From an uncultured Oscillochloris sp. (GTDB lineage Bacteria; Chloroflexota; Chloroflexia; Chloroflexales; Chloroflexaceae), in contig CAIRDL010000940.1 of NCBI GenBank assembly GCA_903877345.1, forward strand, positions 1 through 14,194: 14,194 nt of DNA, read 5' to 3'. The notes under the pieces are model-generated. The model did not search any database and was not told the DNA's origin. It saw only the letters and a list, made by a program, of their open reading frames with translations. The position numbers and the translations under genes are program-made. This document shows positions 1 to 6,765 of this stretch, piece after piece. The first letter of the stretch is position 1, and each line of letters begins with the position of its first letter.

Positions 1-11
1 CCGCACAACCA

Positions 12-120
12 CCGGGACGCTTCGCTGGCGCTCAGCGTGACAAGCACGATGTTTCTCAGGAGCGGAGCGAAGCGTCCCGGTGTGCATCATCATCGCCGGG
101 ACGCTTCGCTCAGCGTGACA
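12..120. repeat. Cluster of short repeats, two direct and one inverted copy
   Basis: The 15-mer CCGGGACGCTTCGCT occurs at 12-26 and 96-110, and its reverse complement at 66-80. After the 15-mer, both direct copies continue into CTCAGCGTGACA-like sequence; the first has a 4-base insertion (ggcg at 27-30). The inverted copy and the second direct copy can form a perfect 15-base-pair stem (extended by the 65/111 pair) around a 15-base loop. This lies downstream of the minus-strand ATPase gene, so the hairpin could end its transcript, but no T-run follows it on that strand. It looks like a dispersed intergenic repeat family rather than a gene. The rest of 1-176 holds no gene. Confidence 0.8.
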
Positions 121-140
121 GGGCGAGTTTTGCGGTATTG

Positions 141-170
141 CCAAAATCTGCAATCCAAAATCTAAAATCC
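141..170. repeat. A-rich short repeat (AAAATC units)
   Basis: Three spaced AAAATC units (ccaaaatc, ccaaaatc, ctaaaatc) sit just downstream of the stop of the minus-strand ATPase gene. A similar string, also beginning CTGCAA and containing CTAAAATCTAAAATC, is found at 9837-9858 upstream of the vWA gene. These are probably members of a dispersed low-complexity intergenic repeat. No function is evident. Confidence 0.5.
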
Positions 171-176
171 CCCGCC

Positions 177-1871
177 CTACCGGAAGATCTTCACCCGCCG
201 GTTCGCCTCTTCGCCCCGGCTCTCCGAGTGCAGATTGTAGCGGTCAGCCATCTGATGTTGGAGCTTGCGGATGTAACTGCTCCGTGGGGCCAACTCGACT
301 GCCGCACGCTCGCCGTTCATTACTTGGGTAATCGCCGACTCAACCTCAAGCAGCGCTTCTTCGACCACGTCGCCCTCGTCATTGCGCTGCGGCGCAGACA
401 ACGTCTCATCGGTTTCGTGATCGTGCAGGTTGAAGACGTGAGCCAGTTGACGCTCCATCTGCGTAACCGTGTTATTCCGCAGCACATAGACCGGGACGCC
501 TTGCTCCTCGGCTTGTCGCAGGCGTTGGGCACTCTGGCGGTAGTAGTTTTTGAGCGTCATCACCAGGGTGGCGTCCTGCATATCGCGGACAATCACCGCC
601 GGGACGCGCAGGCGCTCAATCGCCGCCTCCAGCCGGTTGCGGCTGACGCCAAAGGGGAAAATGCGCTGCGTTGGCACGCCAAGTTGCGCCGCGCTCTGGT
701 TCCCGTTGCTCGCGCCCCCACTCGGGCGTTCGCGGAGCCGTGGCCCCGCCGTACCCATCAGTTCGCCCGCCCGCGCCGCGCCGCCCCTGGGGTTCAGGCG
801 CTCGCCACCGCGTTGGCTGCCGGGACGCCGCCCCAGGGCCGGGGCGTCAACCACTTCACGCACCACCGGCACCGCCACGACTTGGCCCTCCGCGTCACGC
901 GAACGCGCCTCCGCCGGCGGATTCTCGCCCCGCAAGATGGCATCCACCGCTGCGGCGACATCATCGTAGACCGTCACCTGATCCCAACTCTGGATTTCGA
1001 CCAAGACCGCGAAGGAAGGCGGCGCTTTGCGCTCCAACACGGTTTTTTGCGTACCACGGCGACGCGCCTCCTCATCGCCCAGCGTCACCGCCTGGATGCC
1101 GCCCACCAGATCCGAAAGCGTCGGGTTGACCATCAGGTTGTCGAGCGTATTGCCGTGGGCGGTGCCGACCAGTTGCACGCCCCGTTCGGCAATGGTACGG
1201 GCGGCCATCGCCTCAAGTTCCGTCCCGATCTCATCAATCACAATCACTTCGGGCATGTGGTTCTCGACCGCCTCGATCATCACGCCGTGTTGTTCGGCGG
1301 GACGCGGCACTTGCATGCGGCGAGCGCGCCCAATGCCGGGATGAGGAATGTCGCCGTCGCCCGCAATTTCGTTCGAGGTGTCCACAATCACCACCCGCTT
1401 CCGCAACTCCTCGGCCAGCACGCGGGCCGTTTCGCGCAGCAGCGTCGTCTTGCCGGTACCGGGCTTGCCCAACAGCAGGATGCTTTTCCCGGTCTCAACC
1501 AGATCGCGGATAATTGTGACGGTGCCGTAGACCGCCCGGCCCACGCGACAAGTGAGGCCGATCACCACGCCTTTGCGATTGCGGATCGCCGAGATGCGGT
1601 GCAGGGTGCGCGGGATGCCCGCCCGATTATCTTCGCCGAACGCGCCGATCTGGGCAATCACCGCCGTAATCTCTTCCAGCGTCACCTCGCGGTCGCTGAG
1701 AAAACGCTCCTTATCCCGGTAACGCGCCTCGGGCAAACGCCCCAAATCCATCACGATTTCGAGCAAATCGGCAGGCTCATCTTCACCATTGAGAATTGAT
1801 GCGGTGATATGAGTCGGCAGCGCGTTGAGCAGCAGTTCAATATCGTTGGTGAAGGCACGTCGTTCAAGCAT
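177..1871 (-). CDS. R3H domain-containing AAA ATPase (SpoIIIAA/Ycf45-like)
   Basis: Predicted P-loop ATPase of 564 residues with a nucleic-acid-binding tail. An N-terminal Ycf45/SpoIIIAA-like region (about 1-120) leads into the ATPase core. Walker A GKPGTGKTT is at 135-143 and Walker B VIVIDEIG at 209-216, with GTAHG at 236-240 as a likely sensor region. A low-complexity Gly/Arg/Ala-rich linker spans about 320-400. The end carries an R3H motif (R535-x3-H539) in a typical context, suggesting single-stranded nucleic acid binding. The family is widespread in Chloroflexota, cyanobacteria and plastids, but its cellular job is not established. The ATG lies 5 bases after the stop of the preceding GNAT gene; the only purine-rich motif (AGAGGA) is about 12 bases upstream, so translational coupling is likely. 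Last gene of the inferred pdxS operon. The domain call is secure; the function is open. Confidence 0.93.
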   Translation of the reverse strand: MLERRAFTNDIELLLNALPTHITASILNGEDEPADLLEIVMDLGRLPEARYRDKERFLSDREVTLEEITAVIAQIGAFGEDNRAGIPRTLHRISAIRNRKGVVIGLTCRVGRAVYGTVTIIRDLVETGKSILLLGKPGTGKTTLLRETARVLAEELRKRVVIVDTSNEIAGDGDIPHPGIGRARRMQVPRPAEQHGVMIEAVENHMPEVIVIDEIGTELEAMAARTIAERGVQLVGTAHGNTLDNLMVNPTLSDLVGGIQAVTLGDEEARRRGTQKTVLERKAPPSFAVLVEIQSWDQVTVYDDVAAAVDAILRGENPPAEARSRDAEGQVVAVPVVREVVDAPALGRRPGSQRGGERLNPRGGAARAGELMGTAGPRLRERPSGGASNGNQSAAQLGVPTQRIFPFGVSRNRLEAAIERLRVPAVIVRDMQDATLVMTLKNYYRQSAQRLRQAEEQGVPVYVLRNNTVTQMERQLAHVFNLHDHETDETLSAPQRNDEGDVVEEALLEVESAITQVMNGERAAVELAPRSSYIRKLQHQMADRYNLHSESRGEEANRRVKIFR

Positions 1872-1876
1872 ACAGG

Positions 1877-2872
1877 TTACGTATCCTCTCTCGGCACGGC
1901 GATCCTGGGGGCGGGTGCCCGCAGCTCAAAGCCCGGCTCCCGCGCAGGGACGAGCAAAGAGCGGCGGGCGGGCACGACCATATGTTTGACGAGCAACGCT
2001 TGCTCGCCGATGGGCTGGAAGCCGAGATCTTGGGCCGGGGCGAGCAATTCGCCTTGGTATTCGCGGAGGAACAGATAGACGGGCCGGGTATCGTTGAGTT
2101 GGGCCAAGCCGAAGCGCAGCACCTCGACCGCAGCGTCGCGGGCCGCAGAGCGAATCAACAGACTGAAGACGTGACCGGCGGAACCACTGGCGAGGCGCAG
2201 GTAGGCGACCAAATCGTCAGCTGGGCCGAGCACCCAAGCGGCGCGGTGCGCGCCACTGAGCCAGCGTTGGGTGAGCGGCAAGGCCCAATGGCGGGCGTTC
2301 CGCACTTCGGCGTGCTGTACTAGATGCGGGGTAGTCGCCCCATAGAGCTTGTGGATCGCCCAGTGGTCACGGCGCGACTGCACGCGCATCGCCGCCAGGG
2401 TGGTGCCCTGATTCCAGTCGGGGCCGGAAAGATGCAGGATGGTCGTGTGGGCAAAGGCTTGAAAACCGATCTGGCGAAAGATCTCACGCAGGTCGGCCTG
2501 GAGTCGTGGGGGCGCTGCGTAGAGTCGTTGGACTTGGTGCTGCCCGGCGGTGACGCAGGTTCGTTCGAGCAGCCGATACCAGAGTTCGTAGTCACTGGCA
2601 CGCCACGCGGTTTGGGGGCCGGTGGAGGCAAGGTAGACAATATCCTGCTCAGGCCGACTGCGACGACCCTGCGCCTGAAGCACCGCGCCCACGCCGCGCT
2701 CCTGATAGACCGCCATACTGCGCTCGCGGCCATTCCCCCGGAGCATGCAGCGCAAGGCGAACCACGCGGGCCGATGCACCTGGGCGAGGAGTTCCTCGGT
2801 GAAAAGCACCACCTGATGACGCGGCTTGCGCCGGAGTGACCAAAGATCGCCCGGCACGACAGAGCGGATCAT
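1877..2872 (-). CDS. GNAT-like N-acetyltransferase, substrate unknown
   Basis: 331 residues, likely soluble, with no signal peptide. The C-terminal half ends in a pattern I associate with GNAT acetyltransferases: a strand-helix stretch (VEVLRFGLAQLN), then PVYLFLREYQGELLAPAQDLGFQPIG and a closing LLVKH strand. The N-terminal half may be a second, degenerate GNAT fold (its IFRQIGFQAFAHTTILHL resembles the same end-of-domain pattern), which would make this a tandem GNAT protein. I cannot see a clear acetyl-CoA pyrophosphate-binding R/Q-x-x-G-x-G/A loop, so catalysis is uncertain. The start ATG shares bases with the pdxT stop (ATGA, 4-base overlap), which fixes the start and implies coupled translation. 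The last ~25 residues are proline/arginine-rich. Substrate and role are unknown. Confidence 0.72.
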   Translation of the reverse strand: MIRSVVPGDLWSLRRKPRHQVVLFTEELLAQVHRPAWFALRCMLRGNGRERSMAVYQERGVGAVLQAQGRRSRPEQDIVYLASTGPQTAWRASDYELWYRLLERTCVTAGQHQVQRLYAAPPRLQADLREIFRQIGFQAFAHTTILHLSGPDWNQGTTLAAMRVQSRRDHWAIHKLYGATTPHLVQHAEVRNARHWALPLTQRWLSGAHRAAWVLGPADDLVAYLRLASGSAGHVFSLLIRSAARDAAVEVLRFGLAQLNDTRPVYLFLREYQGELLAPAQDLGFQPIGEQALLVKHMVVPARRSLLVPAREPGFELRAPAPRIAVPREDT

Positions 2873-3441
2873 AGGCTCAGAAAATAGCGATGCACCCTGG
2901 CATCAGCCGTGAGTTCAGGATGAAAGGTAGTCGCCAGGAGTTGGCCTTGGCGTGCCGCGACGATGGCCCCATTCGGCAAACGGGCGAGTACCTCGACACC
3001 TTGGCCGACCGCCTCGATCTGTGGCGCACGGATAAAGATGCCGGGCAACGGCCCCGCACCGAAGGCCGGGGCGTCAAGGGGCAGTTCAAAACTAGCGAGT
3101 TGGCTACCGTAAGCGTTGCGGCGCACCGTAATGTCCATACTGCCCACAGAGGGTTGGCCGCCCTGCTTTTGGTCAAGGATGGTGCGTGCGAGGAGAATGG
3201 CCCCGGCGCAGGTTCCCCAGACAGCCAAATCGCGTCCGGCCCGCGCCCGCAACGGCTCAAGCATGCCATACAGGGCCAAAAGCCGCCCGATGGTGGTGCT
3301 CTCGCCCCCAGGAATGATCAGGTGCGTGATGGTAGCAAGTTGGGCAGGCAACCGCACCTCAAGGGGGTCGGTGCCAAGTCGGCGGAGGATTGCGCTATGT
3401 TCGCGGAAATCACCCTGGAGGGCGAGGACGCCAACTGTCAT
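2869..3441 (-). CDS. pdxT: Pyridoxal 5'-phosphate synthase glutaminase subunit PdxT
   Basis: Class I glutamine amidotransferase subunit of the DXP-independent PLP synthase. It hydrolyses glutamine and channels ammonia to PdxS. The 190-residue protein begins MTVGVLALQGDFREH, the conserved family start. It carries the oxyanion/GGES motif at 45-48, the nucleophile C78 in WGTCAGA, and the H174/E176 pair in FHPEL, so the catalytic triad is complete. The frame is open for 15 further codons upstream, but that arginine/proline-rich extension is not family-like, and a GGTGG element 6 bases before ATG 3441 supports the shorter start. It follows pdxS by 55 bases and overlaps the GNAT gene by 4. The length is normal for the family. 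Confidence 0.97.
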   Translation of the reverse strand: MTVGVLALQGDFREHSAILRRLGTDPLEVRLPAQLATITHLIIPGGESTTIGRLLALYGMLEPLRARAGRDLAVWGTCAGAILLARTILDQKQGGQPSVGSMDITVRRNAYGSQLASFELPLDAPAFGAGPLPGIFIRAPQIEAVGQGVEVLARLPNGAIVAARQGQLLATTFHPELTADARVHRYFLSL

Positions 3442-3460
3442 GGGAACCACCGACGGGCGG

Positions 3461-3485
3461 TGCGGGCGAGGTGGTCGCGCCCGCA
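3461..3485 (-). other. Hairpin in the pdxS-pdxT gap
   Basis: An 8-base-pair perfect stem (TGCGGGCG at 3461-3468 and CGCCCGCA at 3478-3485) closes a 9-base loop within the 55-base space between pdxS and pdxT. It has no T-run after it on the minus strand, so it is not a standard terminator. It could stabilise the pdxS message or tune pdxT translation; that is inference. A competing CCACC/GGTGG pairing exists in the same spacer. Confidence 0.4.
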
Positions 3486-3496
3486 AGCCCGTGCTG

Positions 3497-4378
3497 CTAC
3501 CAACCGCGCTGCGCCAGCAGCTGCTCGGCGGGGATCTTGCTAATCTCGATGCCGACCATCGCCTCGCCCAAGCCCTTGCTCACCCGGGCGATAATTTCGG
3601 GATCCTTATAGTGCGTGGTTGCCTCAACAATGGCCCGCGCCCGCTTCGCCGGGTCGCCACTCTTAAAGATGCCCGAGCCGACAAACACCCCATCCACGCC
3701 AAGCTGCATCATCAGCGCGGCATCGGCGGGCGTTGCAATGCCACCTGCAGCGAAGTTCACCACCGGCAAACGTCCGGTTGCCGCGACTTGCTGCACCAAC
3801 GCGTAGGGTGCCTGGATGTTCTTGGCGTAAACAAACAGCTCATCCTCGTCCATACTCTGGAGTTGGCGGATGGCACTGAAGACAGCGCGGGCGTGGCGCA
3901 CAGCCTCGACCACATTCCCCGTGCCAGCCTCGCCCTTCGTGCGGAGCATCGCGGCACCTTCGGCGATACGGCGCAGCCCCTCGCCCAGATTTTTGCAACC
4001 GCACACAAACGGGATCTTGAACTTGTGCTTATTGATGTGATGCTCCTCGTCAGCCGGGGTAAGCACCTCACTCTCGTCAATGTAATCAATGCCGAGGGCT
4101 TCAATCACTTGGGCCTCGACGAAATGGCCGATGCGGGCCTTGGCCATCACGGGGATCGTCACCGCCGCCTTGATCGCCACAATCAGGGCCGGATCGCTCA
4201 TCCGGGCAACGCCGCCCTGGGCGCGAATATCGGCGGGCACCCGTTCGAGGGCCATCACCGCAACGGCCCCGGCCTCCTCGGCGATACGGGCCTGCTCAGG
4301 TGTGACCACATCCATGATCACGCCGCCCTTTAACATTTGGGCTAGGCCTACTCTGGTCGTCCAGGTAGACTTTTCCAT
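3497..4378 (-). CDS. pdxS: Pyridoxal 5'-phosphate synthase lyase subunit PdxS
   Basis: Synthase subunit that builds PLP from ribose 5-phosphate, glyceraldehyde 3-phosphate and PdxT-derived ammonia on a TIM barrel, normally as a dodecamer in the cytosol. The 293-residue protein starts MEKSTWTTRVGLAQMLKGGVIMDV. The family's essential residues are in place: D23, the Schiff-base lysine K80 (VMAKARIGH) and the second lysine K148 (RTKGEAGTG). ERVPADIR at 45-52 is also typical. The start at 4378 is chosen because the family begins there and a strong GAGGTG site lies about 5 bases upstream. An upstream ATG at 4438 would add 20 residues with no family match and would start inside the promoter/operator region. 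First gene of the inferred pdxS-pdxT-GNAT-ATPase operon. Confidence 0.98.
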   Translation of the reverse strand: MEKSTWTTRVGLAQMLKGGVIMDVVTPEQARIAEEAGAVAVMALERVPADIRAQGGVARMSDPALIVAIKAAVTIPVMAKARIGHFVEAQVIEALGIDYIDESEVLTPADEEHHINKHKFKIPFVCGCKNLGEGLRRIAEGAAMLRTKGEAGTGNVVEAVRHARAVFSAIRQLQSMDEDELFVYAKNIQAPYALVQQVAATGRLPVVNFAAGGIATPADAALMMQLGVDGVFVGSGIFKSGDPAKRARAIVEATTHYKDPEIIARVSKGLGEAMVGIEISKIPAEQLLAQRGW

Positions 4379-4433
4379 AACACCACCTCTGTTACTGGAC
4401 TCCGCTGGCCCCACATGTTTGTGGCAAGCCGCA

Positions 4434-4480
4434 CACATTGCCCAAATATTCTACCATAGGGGCATGGTGCGGGCAATGTG
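4434..4480 (-). promoter_or_regulatory. pdxS promoter framed by a perfect inverted repeat
   Basis: Read on the minus strand, a -35-like TTGCCC (4471-4476) and a -10-like TAGAAT (4448-4453) are separated by exactly 17 bases, about 70-75 bases before the pdxS start. The -35 lies inside one arm of a perfect 10-base inverted repeat (CACATTGCCC at 4434-4443 and GGGCAATGTG at 4471-4480); the other arm covers the expected transcription start. The arrangement suggests a repressor operator, possibly for a PLP-responsive regulator. No such regulator gene is in this window, so the regulator is unknown. The promoter call is by eye. Confidence 0.6.
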
Positions 4481-4550
4481 CAGGCTTCCGTGTGCTTGCC
4501 TTGCGGTGCAGAAGCCCAAGAAGAGCCGCAGGATGGGGCATCTCTACGCC

Positions 4551-6071
4551 CTAATGCTCTAGCCGAACCGGGTTGTAGGCCGTGTAGGCCAACCGTGAGA
4601 ACGCCGCCACAATCGGGGTCATTTCCTCATCGGCCCATTGGTCGCGGCCAGGCACAAGGGGCTGGTAATAGTAGATCGAAAGCACATAGTCGCCTTGGGG
4701 TGAGCGCACAATGCCATTGTCGGCTTGCATATCCTCGATCCACCCACTCTTGTGTTCGACGCGGACCCCGGTGGGTATGCCCGCGACCATCCGGGTCTGG
4801 TCCTCATTTTGCGCCAACCAGTCAAGCATCGCCTGGCAGCGTTTGGGCTTCAGACGCTCAAACTTGGTGAGCAGCGGCCCCTTCCCGTTCGCACACTGGT
4901 CAATCATCTCATACAGGCTCGCCATACTCGCTGGTTCCGCCCGCAGGCAAGCCCCCATCTCGGTGTATGGCTTTTCGCCCACCGGGCCATTGGGGCCACA
5001 GTGAAACTTGGGTTTGTAGAGCTTAATGTAGTCAACGGCCTCGAAGGGTATGTAGAGATACGTGTGGCGCAGGCCCAGTTGGGTTTCGAGCAGCGTACTC
5101 ATCTGGTCGGCACCGATGAAGGCATATTCGGTACCCTCGCCCCCGGCAATAGCGGCAAGCAAGCCATTGGCTGCGAGGTTGTCGCTGTCGCGGATCATAG
5201 CGCTGAGCCAGAGGTTTTGCTGTTCGGTGAATTGCGCCAACTTCGTATAAAGATTGAGCATAATCGCCACCTTGATCGTACTCGCTCCAGCGAAAACCGT
5301 CCGGTCGTTAAAGCCGATGCCTTCCCCAGAAGCCAGATCAGTCAGGTGGAAACCGACCACGCTGCCGGACGGCAGCCTTTTCGCCAAGGCGATTACTTCG
5401 TTGCGGAGTTGCGCAAGGGGCACGCGAGGCACCGTGGGGCTGTGGGCCAACGCAAGGGTGAGCGGTTCGAGCTGCCCAGCGGCAAGGGCGGCACTAATCT
5501 GTTTGACGGCAGCATCAGGATCGAGGGTCTGGCCGGGTACGTAGGCAAAGCTCCGCGAAAGCACATCCGTCGTCGTAAGCACGGACAATGTAGCGGTGGA
5601 GCCAACCTCGGCGGTGAGTGCGGTGAGGCGTGCGCGCAAAGCGACCGGGTCACAGCTGAGGCGTAAAGGCACGGCCACGGGTGACCCGGCGGCGAGGGCG
5701 CGGCCAGCTTCGGCGAGCAATTCATCTACGGGGGCAGTCAGCGCAATCGTCGTGGGCGCAATACTCAGACGGGCCGCACCAGCGCGTAGCTCAAGCGCAG
5801 GCAAGTTCGCCAGCTTAGAGCGTACGCGGTCAGACGCCTCCGCAAGAGTCAGCCCAGCCACCGGCACCCCGGCAATCGTTGCATTGGCGAAAAAAATGGT
5901 GGGCGGCGGCGTGACAACTGGGGGCCGGGTGGCCGGGGCAGGTGGGGCGGCGCTAGGGGTAGGCGGCGAAAGTTGGGCGGGTGCTGCGGCTGACTCTGGT
6001 GTAGCCGGGGTGCAGCCAGCCAGGAAGACCATGCAGAGCAGGGCGATGGCGGCGAGACGTGGCCGGGGCAT
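4551..6071 (-). CDS. Lipoprotein serine hydrolase, class A beta-lactamase-like fold
   Basis: 506-residue exported lipoprotein. A signal peptide with lipobox LAGC (Cys20) leads into a Pro/Ala-rich tether (about 21-58). Residues about 60-215 resemble the repeated peptidoglycan-binding domain (PG_binding_4/VanW-associated type) found ahead of cell-wall enzymes. The hydrolase domain (about 225-500) has the serine-active-site triad of motifs: S264-T-I-K267, S296-D-N298 and K441-S-G443. I cannot find the ExxLN omega-loop motif that supplies the deacylating glutamate of true class A beta-lactamases, so a PBP-like wall-modifying or slow hydrolase is as likely as antibiotic resistance. ATG 6071 has GGAGGA 4-5 bases upstream. 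It sits 17 bases after clpS and is probably co-transcribed with it. The fold is confident; the substrate is not. Confidence 0.87.
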   Translation of the reverse strand: MPRPRLAAIALLCMVFLAGCTPATPESAAAPAQLSPPTPSAAPPAPATRPPVVTPPPTIFFANATIAGVPVAGLTLAEASDRVRSKLANLPALELRAGAARLSIAPTTIALTAPVDELLAEAGRALAAGSPVAVPLRLSCDPVALRARLTALTAEVGSTATLSVLTTTDVLSRSFAYVPGQTLDPDAAVKQISAALAAGQLEPLTLALAHSPTVPRVPLAQLRNEVIALAKRLPSGSVVGFHLTDLASGEGIGFNDRTVFAGASTIKVAIMLNLYTKLAQFTEQQNLWLSAMIRDSDNLAANGLLAAIAGGEGTEYAFIGADQMSTLLETQLGLRHTYLYIPFEAVDYIKLYKPKFHCGPNGPVGEKPYTEMGACLRAEPASMASLYEMIDQCANGKGPLLTKFERLKPKRCQAMLDWLAQNEDQTRMVAGIPTGVRVEHKSGWIEDMQADNGIVRSPQGDYVLSIYYYQPLVPGRDQWADEEMTPIVAAFSRLAYTAYNPVRLEH

Positions 6072-6088
6072 CGTTCCTCCAAGGGCGT

Positions 6089-6412
6089 CTAGGCGTCGGG
6101 TTCGAGGTAAAACGTCAGCGGATAACCAGCCTCACGGGCGGAATGGTGCGCGTTGTAGACCCGCTCTTGGGCCTCTTCGTAAGGCAAAGTAGTGACGTGG
6201 GCGCGGCCCTCTTGGTGGGCGGTCAGCATAACGCCCAACGCCTGATCGGGGGTGAGGCCAAAGAAGACGCGCAACACCAAGACGACAAAGTCCATCGGGG
6301 TCACATCGTCATTTTCAACGATCACCCGATACGGTTTCTCAAGATCCTCGCGCTCGGCGACCCTAAAAGTCACACTTGGCAGCACCTTGACATCGGGATC
6401 TTGGGTGGTCAC
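6089..6412 (-). CDS. clpS: ATP-dependent Clp protease adaptor ClpS
   Basis: Adaptor that hands N-degron substrates to the ClpA or ClpC chaperone of ClpAP/ClpCP. With the GTG start at 6412 the protein has 107 residues. The N-end-rule pocket is intact and, as it happens, in the same numbering as in E. coli: N34, D35, D36, gatekeeper M40 and H66. It has a disordered acidic N-terminus, then YRVIVENDDVTPMDFV. The GTG is preferred because GGAGGGG lies 5 bases upstream. The only earlier ATG in frame (6526) would add 38 unlike residues and would lie upstream of the probable promoter at 6458-6463. Its usual partner gene is not in the window. Confidence 0.95.
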   Translation of the reverse strand: MTTQDPDVKVLPSVTFRVAEREDLEKPYRVIVENDDVTPMDFVVLVLRVFFGLTPDQALGVMLTAHQEGRAHVTTLPYEEAQERVYNAHHSAREAGYPLTFYLEPDA

Positions 6413-6457
6413 ACCGGCCCCTCCATGCCGCCGGGCCGTCCGGCGAACACCGGGGGC

Positions 6458-6466
6458 AGTATAGCA
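6458..6466 (-). promoter_or_regulatory. Extended -10 promoter of clpS
   Basis: On the minus strand the sequence TGCTATACT gives a TG-n extended -10 with TATACT matching the consensus at five of six positions. It lies about 46 bases before the GTG start. No good -35 is visible at 16-18 bases, which is common for extended -10 promoters. It would drive clpS and the serine hydrolase gene. Confidence 0.5.
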
Positions 6467-6526
6467 TATTGAAGGGGTCTGCTTGCCGTGGGCGCTGTGA
6501 AGGCGGAACAAGGAAGGATGGTACAA

Positions 6527-6765
6527 TCCGCCATGACCTAGCCTTTCGCGGATCAGGAACGTGGGGTTGGGTCCTTTAGTCGGCTAAAGCTACGAATTTT
6601 CACGAAAAAGCCCGTAGAATTGCTATAGGGAAAATAGATCTTTTTAACTCTTCCGTCGTGGCCCGTCCTGCGTGATTCGTGATCGGTCAGGGCGCGGCCC
6701 AGTCACGCAGCACGCATCAAGCGGTGATCGGGACGTTTTATTTTTTCTGCTGCCCTAGGTGCCTT
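6527..6765. other. Divergent intergenic region between clpS and the c-di-GMP gene
   Basis: No gene is visible. The region holds a small hairpin (CTTTAG at 6574-6579, loop TCGG, CTAAAG at 6584-6589), a short palindrome TTTTCACGAAAA (6597-6608), an 8-base inverted repeat (CTGCGTGA at 6668-6675 and TCACGCAG at 6703-6710), and the direct repeat GTGATCGG at 6679-6686 and 6724-6731. TTGCTATAG around 6620-6628 could be an extended -10 for the rightward gene, but the match is weak. I see no c-di-GMP riboswitch consensus here. Confidence 0.45.

Noticed and set aside
12..120. Possible CRISPR array at the left edge
   Set aside because: Only two direct copies plus one inverted copy exist, with unequal internal sequence and no regular spacers.
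138..1799. 553-codon open frame on the plus strand, opposite the R3H ATPase gene
   Set aside because: Its product is His/Arg/Gln-rich with no recognisable domain, as expected of the antisense of a GC-rich gene; the minus-strand frame has Walker and R3H motifs.
3116..4333. 405-codon plus-strand frame opposite pdxT and pdxS
   Set aside because: It is fully antisense to two unmistakable enzymes and shows no domain pattern.
4725..5666. 313-codon plus-strand frame opposite the serine hydrolase
   Set aside because: The minus strand has a lipobox and the STIK, SDN and KSG motifs; this frame has no such features.
6679..6765. Upstream GTG start for the GGDEF-EAL gene
   Set aside because: It adds 29 residues with no family look and overlaps repeat-rich upstream DNA; ATG 6766 has a ribosome site and leads straight into the first membrane segment.
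6540..6765. c-di-GMP riboswitch upstream of the c-di-GMP enzyme gene
   Set aside because: I looked for GEMM-type conserved loops and found none; only small unrelated hairpins are present.
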